DNA of 64,000 nucleotides from Aldrovandia affinis (taxonomy: Eukaryota; Chordata; Actinopteri; Notacanthiformes; Halosauridae): assembly GCA_029706075.1 (NCBI GenBank), contig JAINUG010000004.1, positions 3,595,413 through 3,659,412 on the forward strand, read 5' to 3'. Positions 10,001-21,879 of this stretch are shown piece after piece; the stretch's first letter is position 1; each line of letters starts with the position of its first letter. The position numbers and the translations under genes are program-made. The notes below the pieces were generated by a model. That model was not told the origin of the DNA. It searched no databases and saw only the letters and a list, made by a program, of their open reading frames with translations.

Positions 10001-12506
10001 CAATACATTCGTTCTCGATCGAGTCTAAACTATATTGATATAGTCATATAAACTATATTGATATATATTGACTTTTTTAATATGGAGTGTATGAAGATAT
10101 GCATACATGTATTTTTTGTTTTGTTTCAAAGAACGACGTAGGCCTAGCACTTTCAGAACCATGGCCAGCACTTTATGACTACAAAACAACAGACCCTTTT
10201 AAAGGTATATAATACATAATTTCCGCGAAATATTTGGGATTTCCGTTGTTTTCTTAATTGTCCTGCGTCCAGCTCCATAATGTTATACGGCGGCGCTAAT
10301 AATAATAATAAATAATAATAATAATAAATTGCATTCTTATTCAATATTATTTAAAATTACGATTATTGACTGACCCTTTTTTGTTTTGCATTTTAATTTA
10401 CTAATGCATCCAATGTCGCTTGTATCACCTTCATTTGTTTATTGGAATGTAACGAGGACACATTTAAAAAAAGACATGGCCACAAGTATCCAATAAATTT
10501 GCTTCATAGAGCAAAAAAGCATACATACATGGTAAATAGTAATGATTTGAAATCTGCCAGGTTCTCCTTATATGGAAAGTGTTGTCTTACGGTATGACAG
10601 CCATGTTGGATGACGTATTCTTACTTCAGGAATGTAACAGGCCAGTAAAATTGAAAAGGTAATGCTTCTGCATTATAAAATAGGCCCTCTGGGGGTTACA
10701 CAATTTTGCACACAGATATGGTCCTTCAGTAGCCTGCTGAATCAGTGAAGACTACACATAACACATATATGGATATGTTACACAACAACATAAAGTGGCA
10801 TTCATTGGAAGTTGAACTATAAGTTGCTGAGTCACATGGTTTTGTGGCCATAGTATGGTGGGAAGGCAATGATATTTCACCATTAGATGTCTCCTTCTTT
10901 CAATATAAGCTATTGAGGGTTCTTGTAACCTTTAGTTCAGTCCTAATATTTCTCATCCCAATGAGTTGCTGCTGCTCATTGTCATGAAGTCTGGGTACCC
11001 TTAACAGTCTTTTTTGGACACACTCTGTGCCGGACAGAAGAGAATAGTCTCCCCTCTTTAGTCTGGTTCCTCCCAAGGTTTCTCCCTATCATTTTTACCA
11101 AGGGAGTTTTTCCTTGCCACTCTCACCTTAGAGTGGCTTTTGGGGGAGTTTAGGCCCTATACAAATCAAATGTATTTGATTTGATTGAACAACTCTACAT
11201 GTATATTGTATGGATGTGTACACTACGTGCTGTTTGCAGTTCCATACATTAAATTAGCAGACCTGTGCAGAACAGCTTAAAAAGCAAAGAACATAAGTTC
11301 ATACAATAGGACTGAGAGGGCAACAGTAACTACAGAAAAAGGACAGTAACACCTTTACTATAGAGCTATAGAACCAGTATACAGTTGAATGATTGTGTTA
11401 AGTGTGCTTCTATGGAGAACTTGTGTCTAACCTGATGCCATGCTAACATATGGTAGCATAAAAAATGACATTGTGAGTTTCATCCACACTTTCTGCCCTG
11501 CAGTAGCAGGGTGTTTACCTGAGTAAAGGTGAACAGCAATAAAATTGCATTCAGTATCTCACATTATCAGTGCCTGGCAATTTGCTTGTGACTACAAAGA
11601 TCAGTTATGCCGTTTCTATCAGGTAGCTCTTTAATTGGCTCTCATCTTTCAGTTTGCCCTATTTTCCCATGTTTGGTTTACAGTTTTCTTTGTATTAGAA
11701 AGTACTGTACTATTGTACAGTGGATATGCACTGCTTCCAGTCTAAACCATGTTTTTAGTTTTTTTTGCTGAGTCAAATCAGTGCATATCTTTCCATCTGC
11801 ATATTTTAAAAGTTCATAGAAGACTCATACAAATGGTTTTCCATTGCTATTCAACATTTTGAGTGTGTGTGTCTGTCTGTCTTGGGGAGGTGGGGGGGCA
11901 GGGGGGTGTAGGGGGTGTTAATTATTAATACATTTTACTATTTTTAAAATGTATTTTTTTCCTTTATTTAACCAGGTGGGGAAACTGAGAATTTAATTTT
12001 GTAGTGATGACATGGTGAATAAAAGTGGGGAGGGAATGCAAGGGATTGTGTAGTCAGTTATCAGTGGTGGAAATGATTAGGTGGGCAGATGTAGAAAGAC
12101 AGTTTTGTTGTTGTTGTTGATGGGTGTGCACGTGCATTGGTCATAAACATGTTTTTTGTGAAGTCTGACATGCCTCGTCTGTTTCTGTCTCTTGTTTTTG
12201 CGCCCTGCAGCGTGTAAGAGGAAGGAACAGGAGCAGGGGAAGGGAGAGAGGGGCAGCATCTCCAAGAAGCCCCGGCTGGTCTTCACAGACGTCCAGCGCC
12301 GGACTTTACATGCAATATTCAAGGAGAACAAGCGGCCGTCCAAAGAATTACAGATCACCATCTCGCAGCAGCTGGGTCTGGAGCTCACCACCGTCAGCAA
12401 CTTCTTCATGAACGCACGGAGGCGGAGCCTGGACAAGTGGCTGGACGACGGGAGCTCGATCTCAGCCATCTCCTCATCCTCATCGAGCACTTGTACCAAA
12501 GCATGA
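4493..12506 (+). CDS. onecut1: onecut1 / HNF6, CUT-homeodomain transcription factor
   Basis: Two coding exons, 4493-5576 and 12211-12506, join in phase 1 across a GT-AG intron (donor GTGAGC, acceptor CCCTGCAG) to give 459 aa; human ONECUT1 is 465 aa by memory. The protein opens MNAQLSMESIGDLHGVSHE and ends SSTCTKA, like mammalian HNF6. It has an 11-residue histidine run (119-129), a CUT domain (about 281-361) and a divergent homeodomain (about 381-440) with the F-x-M recognition-helix signature (NFFMNARRR). The family binds ATTGAY-type sites and drives liver, biliary, pancreatic and motor-neuron programmes. I chose the ATG at 4493 over an in-frame one at 4424 because conservation begins there. 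No frame breaks are seen. atosa follows on the same strand. Confidence 0.97.
6863..6928. repeat. (GT)n microsatellite
   Basis: About 33 uninterrupted GT units, preceded by an imperfect GT-rich lead-in from 6841. Open frames across it (poly-Cys-Val, poly-Thr-His) are artefacts. Confidence 0.95.
6997..7042. repeat. (ATT)n microsatellite
   Basis: About 15 ATT units, followed by a short interrupted continuation of TAC and AAT triplets to about 7097. Confidence 0.9.
8078..8268. repeat. Long near-perfect inverted repeat (hairpin or MITE-like)
   Basis: The left arm (from 8078, GCTATTTAGTCTGCACTTTT) is matched by the reverse complement of the right arm (ending 8268). About 55 bases pair with only two mismatches; weaker pairing continues inward through ATGTAT/ATGCAT stretches to a central loop of TA repeats. 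It is either a small palindromic transposon or a structure able to form a long stem in DNA or RNA. No flanking target-site duplication is obvious and I recognise no family. Confidence 0.75.
10033..10076 (+). promoter_or_regulatory. Cluster of ONECUT/HNF6-like sites
   Basis: Three TATTGA cores lie within 44 bp: TATTGATA at 10033 and 10056, and a perfect match to the HNF6 consensus DHWATTGAYTWWD at 10064-10076. The first two fall in a short imperfect tandem duplication. The location inside the onecut1 intron suggests possible autoregulation, but AT-rich DNA yields such motifs by chance. Confidence 0.3.
11030..11190 (+). repeat. Teleost dispersed repeat fragment
   Basis: The text TCTGGTTCCTCCCAAGGTTT, followed by GGGAGTTTTTCCTTGCCACT and an end in TATACAAATCAAATGTATTTG, matches a very common interspersed repeat of teleost genomes remembered from many fish loci. 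Its class is not resolved here. Confidence 0.55.
12211..12506 (+). CDS. onecut1: onecut1 coding exon 2 (homeodomain)
   Basis: This exon completes codon 362 (GCG) and encodes CKRKEQE..., a basic linker, the divergent ONECUT homeodomain (RLVFTDVQRRTLHAIFKENK onward) and a serine-rich tail ending STCTKA, with TGA at 12504-12506. The homeodomain is virtually identical to mammalian ONECUT1; the tail (DDGSSISAISSSSSST) has small substitutions only. Confidence 0.96.
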
Positions 12507-15366
12507 TAGGGTTAAAGACTGCAGACTGAAACCACGGTGGAAAAGCTTTAAAAATAAAACACACAGAAGCCTAACTCTAGACAGTCGGTTTTTGTCCTCA
12601 AAATCGTGTCTGAGGGGAAAAAAAGTGACCATACTGATGACGTACCGACGTCCAAAGAAAACCCAAAAGACTTAAAAAAAAAAAACCAAAGACTTCTTTC
12701 ACGCGCATTAGAGACTTTGTTCTGCAATGCATTTCAGCTGGACACCTTGCAAAAAAAGAGGAGATACGTTCAGAGAAGAAAAAAACACTGGTCGTACACC
12801 TTTGAACCTCAAACTCTCAGCCCCCCTCCCCCACTCTCCCACGTGTCATTATTGTCTAACATCATTGGAGGTTTAAACGGAGGCTCACAGTGGTGTCCTT
12901 ATTCGTCACTGATTGGTCATTATTTCTGCCCATGGTGTTTATATAGCTTTCTCATAAAAGGTGTATGATGCAGAGGGTAGAATAAAACACTGTGTGAGCC
13001 AGTGGGAAGGGATCATGTAGGACTCGCCTATATGACAGGAACTGTGCAAAGGCACGGTCTGAATGCTGTGCAGCCGTTAGTGTTCTTTTTCAGTATCCCC
13101 CCCACCCCACCCCGTCTGTCGGGAACTCAGAAACACCTGGGAGCAGAAAGATCCATGTTTCCGTCTTGAGAGTTCCGTCTTGGCGAAGGTTGTTTTGAAT
13201 GAACACAGACCAAGTAGTGCTTTCTTCCTAATTGTTGGAGACATATACAAGAAAACCAAAAAGCCAAAAAAAAGTACCTACACACAGAAACACTCCTGTA
13301 TAGATTGGGAAGTTGTTTCAAAATTACACAATATTGTATTAAAAACCAAAGAAGAAAGGAGTTATATTTTATCCAAAGAGTATTTTTACAGTGTTCTGTA
13401 ATACAAATCATCATGACTGTTAAACTAAATGGTTTAGGGTCCTCCCCATAGGACACAGAGCGATTTAGCAAAGTTGTGCTTACTCATAGCTTATATTTAA
13501 ATCACTTTACAAATCTGAAACTCAACTTGAAAGGAAGGAACCTAATTCATGTCTGTATAAAATGTGATTTATCTGAGCTTTTATTTAGTTGTGTCGCCTT
13601 CTTGTAGAAATAAAGTAAAAAACATTTTCATTCTCCTCTTGAAATAGATTTTAGAGCGCAAGTAACATAATAGTGAGCCTTTACATGTGGTGTCAATTTC
13701 AGGAGTGCATCCTTTAAGAAGCACTGTAGATTATGGAATCATTTGAAAATAATTCCTCAAATGGCTTTATACGATAACATTCAACAAATCTCGTTTTAAC
13801 CTAACTATATTAAGTACATTTAGATTGACTGACATACTGTAGCATTGATCAGATCAGTTTATAAATTAAGCCCTCGGAAATGAATTAAGCCCATATTTTC
13901 AGAACATACATTCACAAGGTCCAATGTTTCAACAGAGAGGAAAAAAGGCATATCAAGTCAGCGAGAAAGACCTTCACTTCCTTTGCCTGTCTCGTCAGTG
14001 AACTGTGCCACTCGTCACTTCTGCGTTAGTGGGATGTTTGCATATGTCATCGTTATTATTATCATTCCCGCTATTAGACATTTAGACGATACTTGATATT
14101 TTCAGGGAGAGCAATGATGCCACATAAGCTTTACAAAACATCCTTTGCATAAGATGTGTTAAAATGCCAGCTGCTAAGAACCAAAGATTGAATCTTACCG
14201 AACAGCATTTTGTATATACAGTATGTGCTCTTCTCTCACCGGGTCTGTAATACAATTCCATTGTTCTGGTTCCCTTTCTGATTCAGGGACTGTTTGAACA
14301 CCACCAATACAGAAATATCATTCAGCACGTGTAAAAGAAGAAACGTTTGAAAATGACAATGAGTTGCTTAAAATTGACATCAAGAGAACGGGTTAGGCTG
14401 CATACAATTCGGATGCTTTGCGTTCTTACATTTCATACTGCCGGGGGTCGGCATCTGTAATGTGTGATGTGCCCTGTGTCTTAAGAAGATATATCAGACT
14501 GGTTTAGCACACAATGCTAGGCACAGCCTGCCTCAATTGCATAACCAGCCCAAAACCTTAAGCAGAAATGTCAGACTGACCACAAGAGGGAAGAGAGCGC
14601 AGAGCTGCTTGTGTGTTTCTAGGAGCCTCCAGCTGTTCTGTCGCTGGGAGAAGACGCAGTAGAGCTCTTTCAAACGTAGACTGCATTTGCAGAATCACAG
14701 TGCATCGAAACACCAGCCTCTGATTCAGTGCCACCCCGCCATTCTTAGCCCTGTCCATGTCACGAGTAAAACAGTGACAGCAGACTTTGTCATTATCATA
14801 GCAGTGTGTGTTTTAACCTTTTAGAATTTCAAACTTGCATTATATCCCCCCAACTTTAAGCTTTTTACAAATGGGATATGATGCAGGGTCCGTCTGTCTG
14901 TCATCGGAGTTATCTCGGTGAAACAGCTTTGTAGGAGCTGCCTGTCCAACTTGCGCATCAATCAAGCAGATGTAAGCGCCGTAGGATTTGAGCTTCACTT
15001 GTTACTGTCTTTTTACTTGCTACTTTCATCTGTCACCTAGAAGAGCGAATGGAAACTATGCATTTCACAACTGGGAAGAAAGCACTGCGTGAACCTGTCC
15101 AGAAATGGACCAAGTGGTTCATTATCTATAGGCCTGCTGTACGGATGGTTGTCCAGTTTGTTACCATATTTCTGGCCTTGTTGTTTCCTGTGGCGTTGTT
15201 AGCTTTAACATGACACACTTGGTTACCATGTACTTGTATTACAATGATTAAGCAAAGTCATCTTAAAAAGCAGCTAGCTGCTTCCACGTGTAAAAACAAT
15301 AAAAAAACAACCCCCAAAAAAAGGAAAAACTAAATGTGTAAAGACCCTCTACTATTTATAGTGTGA

Positions 15367-15441
15367 ACCAAAGATGCTACCTCACTCTATTTCCATTCGT
15401 GATTTTAATCACATTAATGATGATACCAAAGATTACCAAAG
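15367..15441 (+). promoter_or_regulatory. onecut1: Dense microRNA site block (three miR-9, one let-7)
   Basis: Three miR-9 8-mers (15367-15374, 15424-15431, 15434-15441) lie within 75 bases, together with a let-7 8-mer CTACCTCA at 15377-15384. The last two miR-9 sites start only 10 nt apart, too close for both to be bound at once. A miR-124 7-mer GTGCCTT lies downstream at 15651-15657. Confidence 0.5.
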
Positions 15442-17133
15442 ATTTTTTCTTGCACGGCCTACACGAATGATGTGGTGGATATTTGCTGTTTCTGCTCTTT
15501 GCCCCCTTGCCCCACTCCCCACCCCCACCCTAAACACACACCATTCAGCCCCTCCCCTCCAGTTCTCAGCTCCACCCCTTTCTTCATTAGTAATCTAATA
15601 ATAAAGGTATAGGCAAACATGTTGCAAACTTTGTAAAACCCACTGGACGAGTGCCTTGCTTGAACCAAAGTGTTGAACCGCTGTCGACCTCTATGATCTC
15701 TCACCTTTTTCTCTTATACCTCAGCCTCTCGTAGGGCCACTATCGAAGAAAAAAGGAATACTTCTCTCACCTTGGTGCTTTTGCCAGCGCAATCATGCAA
15801 TGAAAGCATACCAAAGGAATTTCTTTTCTCTTTCCACTTTTTTGCTGACAAACCAAAGCTTTCCCCCATGCCCCCCCCCCAACCCTCTTTGCACCCACAC
15901 CCCCAACACCCCCACCCCCACCCGAGTCCTCCTCCCACTGTCTGTGTCATCCCTAGGAATATCCACTGTGCAGGTCATGCATCTCTTTTACCAATGTCTC
16001 TGAATACCTCATAGTAATAATTCTTTAGGGTTATGTTGTATAGAGAGTCTATGTGATTAAGGCAAAAACTTACCTAGTTTGATAACTGTTATCATTACTT
16101 CAAAAAGCATTACAATTATTTATTTGGAAGTTTTGGTCGGAACCACTCTGTTTTGGTCACGGGTGATGTGGTTTGAGGAAATGCGGTGGAGGTGTGCAGG
16201 AGAGAAAGAAAAAACAGACTTATTTTTTATTAAGATATTGTGTTATTCTAATATTGTAATGATGGTAGACTTGTTTTTTTAACAGGGTAATACCAACTGC
16301 TGTGATAATGTGTTCATATTTCCTCCTTTCTCTACTTCTGTGTTGTGATTCAATTTAATTTAATCGCATTTTGTATGGCTTAATCACTGTTTTAATTTAT
16401 GCATTTGTAGAAAATATAGATTTGTATATAGCAGGTTTTGGGGAGAAAATCGACATTTTATGTTACAACCTTATTTTTCATGCTTAGATATGTTGAAGGA
16501 GTAGGATTTTTTACTGTGGGGGTAACCTTCACAAATATCTTAGCAGGCACTTCGATGTGTTCTAAACACTGCCAAGTACCAAAAAAATGTTGACCGCCGA
16601 TGAAAACACGGTTTTAAGGTGTTACCATGTTACTCAAATGGCAAAAAAAGCAGTGTATGTGTTTTTTGTATTATTTTGACTTTTTAAAAGAAAAAAATAT
16701 GTTATTTTATGGGTATTACTGCACATCCAAAGATTTATTGAAACAAATGAATAAACCAAAAAGGAAAAAAAAGAAAAAAAATGTTTAATGTTGAAAAGCA
16801 CTGGCATTTGTGAGGTAGAATTGTTGAGTTTTAATTTGCCATTCGCACGGGTATAGAACTTAGAAGGGTGTAGGACTATGTAGACGAGCAAACTCGACCG
16901 TTTGGGATGTTCTGTCAAGTGTACAATCTGCGGGTGTTTAAACAAGGGCTGCAAGCCCTGCTAACTTTGCTGTCTCATGCACAGAGTAAGATGGAGTCTA
17001 GGCTGGGCAGCAGGTCTGCCGGGGGCTGTGTCACATTGCTGGGTACGTTTTTATTCATGTGGCACCGCTGTCTAGTTCCATCGAGTATCTGTTATTTTGG
17101 TGCGTACTCGTGTAATGACAATGAGCAAAGTCT

Positions 17134-17139
17134 AATAAA
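17134..17139 (+). terminator. onecut1: Candidate distal poly(A) signal of onecut1
   Basis: This canonical AATAAA is the last one after the miR-9-rich stretch. A CA/GT tract beginning about 90 bp downstream could supply a GT-rich downstream element. Proximal alternatives exist at 13609 and 15600. Confidence 0.4.
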
Positions 17140-17227
17140 TCTCCAAAGAAACTTATCAAGGAATCAATCTGTGTCAGTCTATGTGCAATGCCGCAGCACA
17201 TGGCCTGTGTTATCAAGTGGTTTATTT

Positions 17228-17230
<3 letters not shown>

Positions 17231-17320
<90 letters not shown>
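17231..17320. repeat. (TG)n microsatellite
   Basis: About 45 uninterrupted TG units just beyond the inferred end of the onecut1 3' UTR. Frames across it are simple-repeat artefacts. Confidence 0.95.
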
Positions 17321-17325
<5 letters not shown>

Positions 17326-20300
17326 GGGTTTGACCTGAATACCCTGAAAGCTTTCCTTGATTTCAGTGAAATGTTAAGACATAGCCTGAAAGAGGAACTG
17401 ATCACCAAGTAATGGTGCTGCTGATTCAGACACTCAAATTCATAGTAGTGAAAACATTACTTAAAACATTACAGTGCTTATAACACTGTTTCCCCCCTGT
17501 TATTGCATTCTTTCGCCCTCGATAATGGGGGTAAACACTCACTAGTCTTGTCATTTAATGAGGAGTCAGTGTGACATTTTCCACCCACCTGTTTCTGAAA
17601 TAATTGTATGGTGGATTTAAATCCATATTCTTTCAAACCCTGATATGTTTAAATTACCCACAATAGTTTTTTCCCCTTAAAAAATAAAATGGATGTGCAC
17701 TTTGGAGGAAAGAAAACGAATTTGGTGGCCCAAAATAAATGAAAGCTGTGTGAACATTATTACGTCTAAAGTCCATATTGGCTTTTATTCCAAAAACAAT
17801 ATAAGAATCAATAAATGTGAGTGACATTTCGCTCATGGAAGAAGACTTTCATAAAATATGTGGAATTTAATTTGAAATGACTTTTTCAAAAATTGGAAAG
17901 AAGTAAAATTGAGTTTTGAGAGAATGAAAAAAGAGGCATGACAATTTCAGACCTGATCTGAAGTTACAACCATTATCTAGAATGCTGTTTTCCTTTATAC
18001 GTATGAGTACATTTTATCACATTCGGTAGCAACTGAGCCAGAAAGTCCATAGCAATATTTTGTTAACAAAACATTTAAAAAAATTAAAAACAATATTATA
18101 CAATATTGTCATCATGGTCTAGGTTTGAATACACCTCTTGCATGTTCCTCCACAACAACACGCTGCTCACTTGGGGGCATTCCATCCCAGCTAACACAAA
18201 ACGCTATTGGAACTTTTTACAACATTGCAGTAAGGTTGTCTATGGTTGTGGAAGGTAAAAACATTTTTTTTACAGTTTTCTTTTCTTCCCACCCTCAAAT
18301 CATAACTTTCCAGCTATGCTGGAAATAGGCATAAGTCAATATTATTTGGTTGCTGGAATATAACATCTACAGCAATTCTCGAATGAATTTGAAGAATGAT
18401 CAAAATGTTTCTCACATTACATATCATCAATGAAATAATTCAATTCAATTAACGAGACATATTGTGTTAGAATAATACAGGTAAAAACGAATTGAATTTG
18501 TGACTCAGAATAGGTCAAGGGTCATAGCAGTTTAACCTGAATTCCCCCCTTTAATCTGTTATCTGTAAATATTTTCCAGTGGGTAATCTAACAGTTTGGT
18601 GTTTCACTATGTTTTGCCAACAGGTAACTGTAACCTTACTATAGATTGTGATGTCAGCTACAACACAGTTTCCTCAGAAGTTGATTGCTCCCATATTAAA
18701 GTCAATGGGATATATTGTGTTTATCTGAAATATTCTATATCACAAGATATTGCTAATTTGCTAATGTTATAAGTTATAAAAGCATTACAGTTTGGATATA
18801 CCCTTTAAAGGTAGAAGTGAGTTCCCATTGCTAGAGATAGCTTAGCTAAAAGAATCACCAAAGACAATTGTGAAAAATGAAAAATAACCTCTTGACATTT
18901 TCCATATAAGTCCGTATTGTCAGTAACATATGTATTGTGTATGCATTTCACAGCACCACCACTGATATTGTTTTTTGTTTTAACTCTCTTGTTTGCAATT
19001 ATTTTACAATGTACTGCAAAAGAACAAAAAAAAATAGAAGCCATGACATCATCAGGCTTTTTCAGTGTTAAAATGTATCTAGGTCCTGTGATCAGAAACA
19101 AAATGCAGAGATTAAAATGTTATGTCAATTTGTACATTACGATACAATACCTTTTTAATACAAGTGGTGCATTTATCTAATACAAAATGTGTAGTGTGTG
19201 CTTGGTTTGTGCCTGGTGGCCTGGGAATGCAAATATTCATTAAGTATGTCCTTTGTCTTAAGACTGCTCAAGACACATTAACATCATTGGAGCTATTGTG
19301 ACCGTTTTAAACCTCTCAAACCTTTGCATTGGAAAGATGCAAGCACCACAGCTCATGCCAATACGATAATAAGGTCAGCTGAAAATGTATTTATTTATTT
19401 TAAATGTTTGACTTATCTTGGTTTGTATCACAAGTTCTGAGGACGTGTCGGTGCAAATTGCAACGTGTCAGTGCAATTGTACTGTAAATCCCTTGTGTTA
19501 GACCTATTACAGTTATTAACCACTAGATGTCACTGTAATCCAGTGTAAGGCTGAGCCATATATAATTACAGTTTGAAGAGGGGCCCTTCAAATAATGCTG
19601 TTGAAACTAAAATATAATTACAGATTTGAATGTTGCCAATAAATAGCAATGGTGTCTGAAATGCAAGGAGGGAATTTCTCCTCCCTCTTTCTCACCATGT
19701 AAAAGAAAAGGTCAGGAAAAATAAATTGCCAAATTCCCTAGTCAGCCCTGTTCGTGATTTCCACTTGCCCTTCACAAATGGTAAATACGAAAGATGTTTT
19801 TTTACACTTTGGATCTTCTGCCACTAGGTGGGAGCAGACAACCATTTGAGAACTTTCCTACTTTGCTTATTTTGTTGTATTAGGATTATGATTATCATTA
19901 AATATTAACGTAATTAAGTGCAGGATTGGAAATTATTAATTGAAATGAACTGTTCTACGAATAAACAAATCTTGTACCGATTGACTTTCTTTCTAATGAC
20001 AAATGTGTTCTTTGGCACGGAAAGAACTCGATTAATTTGTTCATAGACCGCTTGAATAAACAAAACAGCTGTGACAATCGTGATCACAATCACAATCACA
20101 CGTGGTGTTTTCCTTATTTGCATGCGGAAATGCTCTTTCTTTTATCAAGCATTACATAAAAAGGTATGTTTCCAGTTTCTGGCGAATCTGTTGCTTGGGC
20201 CTCATATATGTGGAAAACAGAATTAGATGCAATATATTACATGAATGTGATATAAACGACCCATAAATACAAACCGGTTTATCCCAGCTTTATTGTTAAT

Positions 20301-20690
20301 TAAATATTGTATTGTTTGTTTAAGGGCGAGGCATTGAAAGGTATTATCTGTTAATGAAATGGCAATTTTATCCACTTCTTAAGTTGCACTTTGTAGTTAA
20401 TTTTAATTAAATAATGTGATTTAGCATAAATGTTTTGCAATGTGTGTTTATTGCTGAAAGTGATCTAAAGCTGTGAGAACCATGTCAACATTTTTAAAAA
20501 TTGGACTCTTGTTAAACAATTAAATATCATACAATATATTACAGTAATGTTAAGCATGTTAAAATGTCATATTATGATAGACCATTATATAGTGTGATTA
20601 ATATAATATTATGACCTCGCTGAATACATTTGTACCTGTAAATGTACCTTTTTTTTTTAACCTCAATCATTATGACAATTATTGTATAAT

Positions 20691-20890
20691 AATTAGTGAT
20701 ACCCTGTTCTTTAAATCAATATAGGTTAAATGATGACACACCTTGAAACCACAACACAAGCTAATTGGGATACCTTGCAGTCACCAATTTAACCATAATG
20801 TGATCAATTTAGTGAATTGAATAAGTGGAGGAGGTGTCTGTTTAGACTAAACTTGTAAATATCTCAGAGAGGTCACCACCACAAAAACTA
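20691..20890. repeat. Dispersed repeat, copy 1 (pair with 23858-24051)
   Basis: Strongly similar along about 200 bp to a second copy at 23858-24051 in the same orientation. Both share AATTAGTG, CCCTGTTCTTTAAAT, ACACACCTTGAAACCACAAC, ATAATGTGATCAATTTAGTG and GACTAAACTTGTAAATATCT. It has no coding capacity and I do not recognise the family; it is SINE- or MITE-sized. Confidence 0.85.
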
Positions 20891-21879
20891 AATGGTAACA
20901 TTTTTATAAATTGAAACTACTTTTTCTTCAAGAAAGATTCCACATAACATATCTATAAAATATACTTAAGACAATTAATAACTATTAAGGATATATGTTT
21001 TGATCAAATATGTGTGTGTGCTTCACTTTTTGGTCTATTTAAAATACCACAAAGTACAGCTACATAAATCACCCACAATATTAAAGTGGCACAAACATGT
21101 TAAGGTTTTTCCTTGCATCCCATGCTGAGAGTCTTGAGATGGCTACACAATATGATTAATTATAAAAAGAATACCTCAATAAACCAAAATGATCATGTCA
21201 GTGTCAGCATGTCAACAGATTAAGTTTACAGGACGATTCCACGGTTCAATCGTTCAATTAGATGTATTTTCCTATTAGACATTTGAGCTTTTATTGGACG
21301 GACAGAAAAACCATTCATTTTTTCCCATGAATTCTAAAAAATAACTTAAAAATGATTCGCAAGAGCACTCCTTTGTGTCACAAGATTAATGTTATTGTAC
21401 ATATGCTAATCATGCATGGGAAACATTAACAGTTCACCTTCTTTTCAGGTGACGTTTAACTAGGAGCATTGAAATTCATTTTGAATATGCAAAAGTTGGA
21501 TCTATTGAATGGAGCTGTGGTTTATTACACACGGTATGCTATTACATATTCAACACGTTCTTTATAATAAGTTGCCCCTTATTATAGTAAGACTTCATTT
21601 TATACTGTACCAGTGTATGTGCCAGCTGGCAAGTCAGTAAGTTATATGGAGTGTAATCTTGCAAGAACAGGCCATTCAGCTGCATGCACGCGCACCCAAG
21701 GGCACAAAGAATTGGCAACTCAGCAAAGCACGAGCTCTTGTTCTTGCTCTGTAACACTAGCTTAATCGGTAGACACTATAATATGCCATTGAAATGACGT
21801 TATTTTCTGTAACGTAAGTAAAGTTTGATCAACGCACAGTTAAAAAAGACAGTCAAAGTTGGGCGATTGTGCGGTTGCT

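Larger units (their letters stand above)
5577..12210 (+). other. onecut1: onecut1 intron
   Basis: A 6.6-kb intron bounded by GTGAGC and CCCTGCAG. It contains CA/GT and ATT microsatellites, a long palindrome (8078-8268), a teleost dispersed-repeat piece (about 11030-11190), two TAGGCCTA octamers (7495, 10139) and three perfect ONECUT consensus motifs (6792, 7905, 10064). I see no coding exon inside it. Confidence 0.8.
12507..17165 (+). other. onecut1: onecut1 long 3' UTR with miR-9 site cluster
   Basis: No frame here looks coding. Poly(A) hexamers AATAAA occur at 13609, 15298, 15600 and 17134. The last is followed by GT-rich DNA (17231-17320), as expected downstream of a cleavage site. The stretch holds six perfect ACCAAAGA 8-mers, which are miR-9 target sites (12685, 13345, 14180, 15367, 15424, 15434). 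It also has three ACCAAAG 7-mers (15664, 15810, 15852) and three CCAAAGA 7-mers (12652, 16727, 17143). Onecut genes are established miR-9 targets in vertebrates, so the density itself argues that the UTR extends to about 17.1 kb. The exact end is inferred. Confidence 0.6.
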
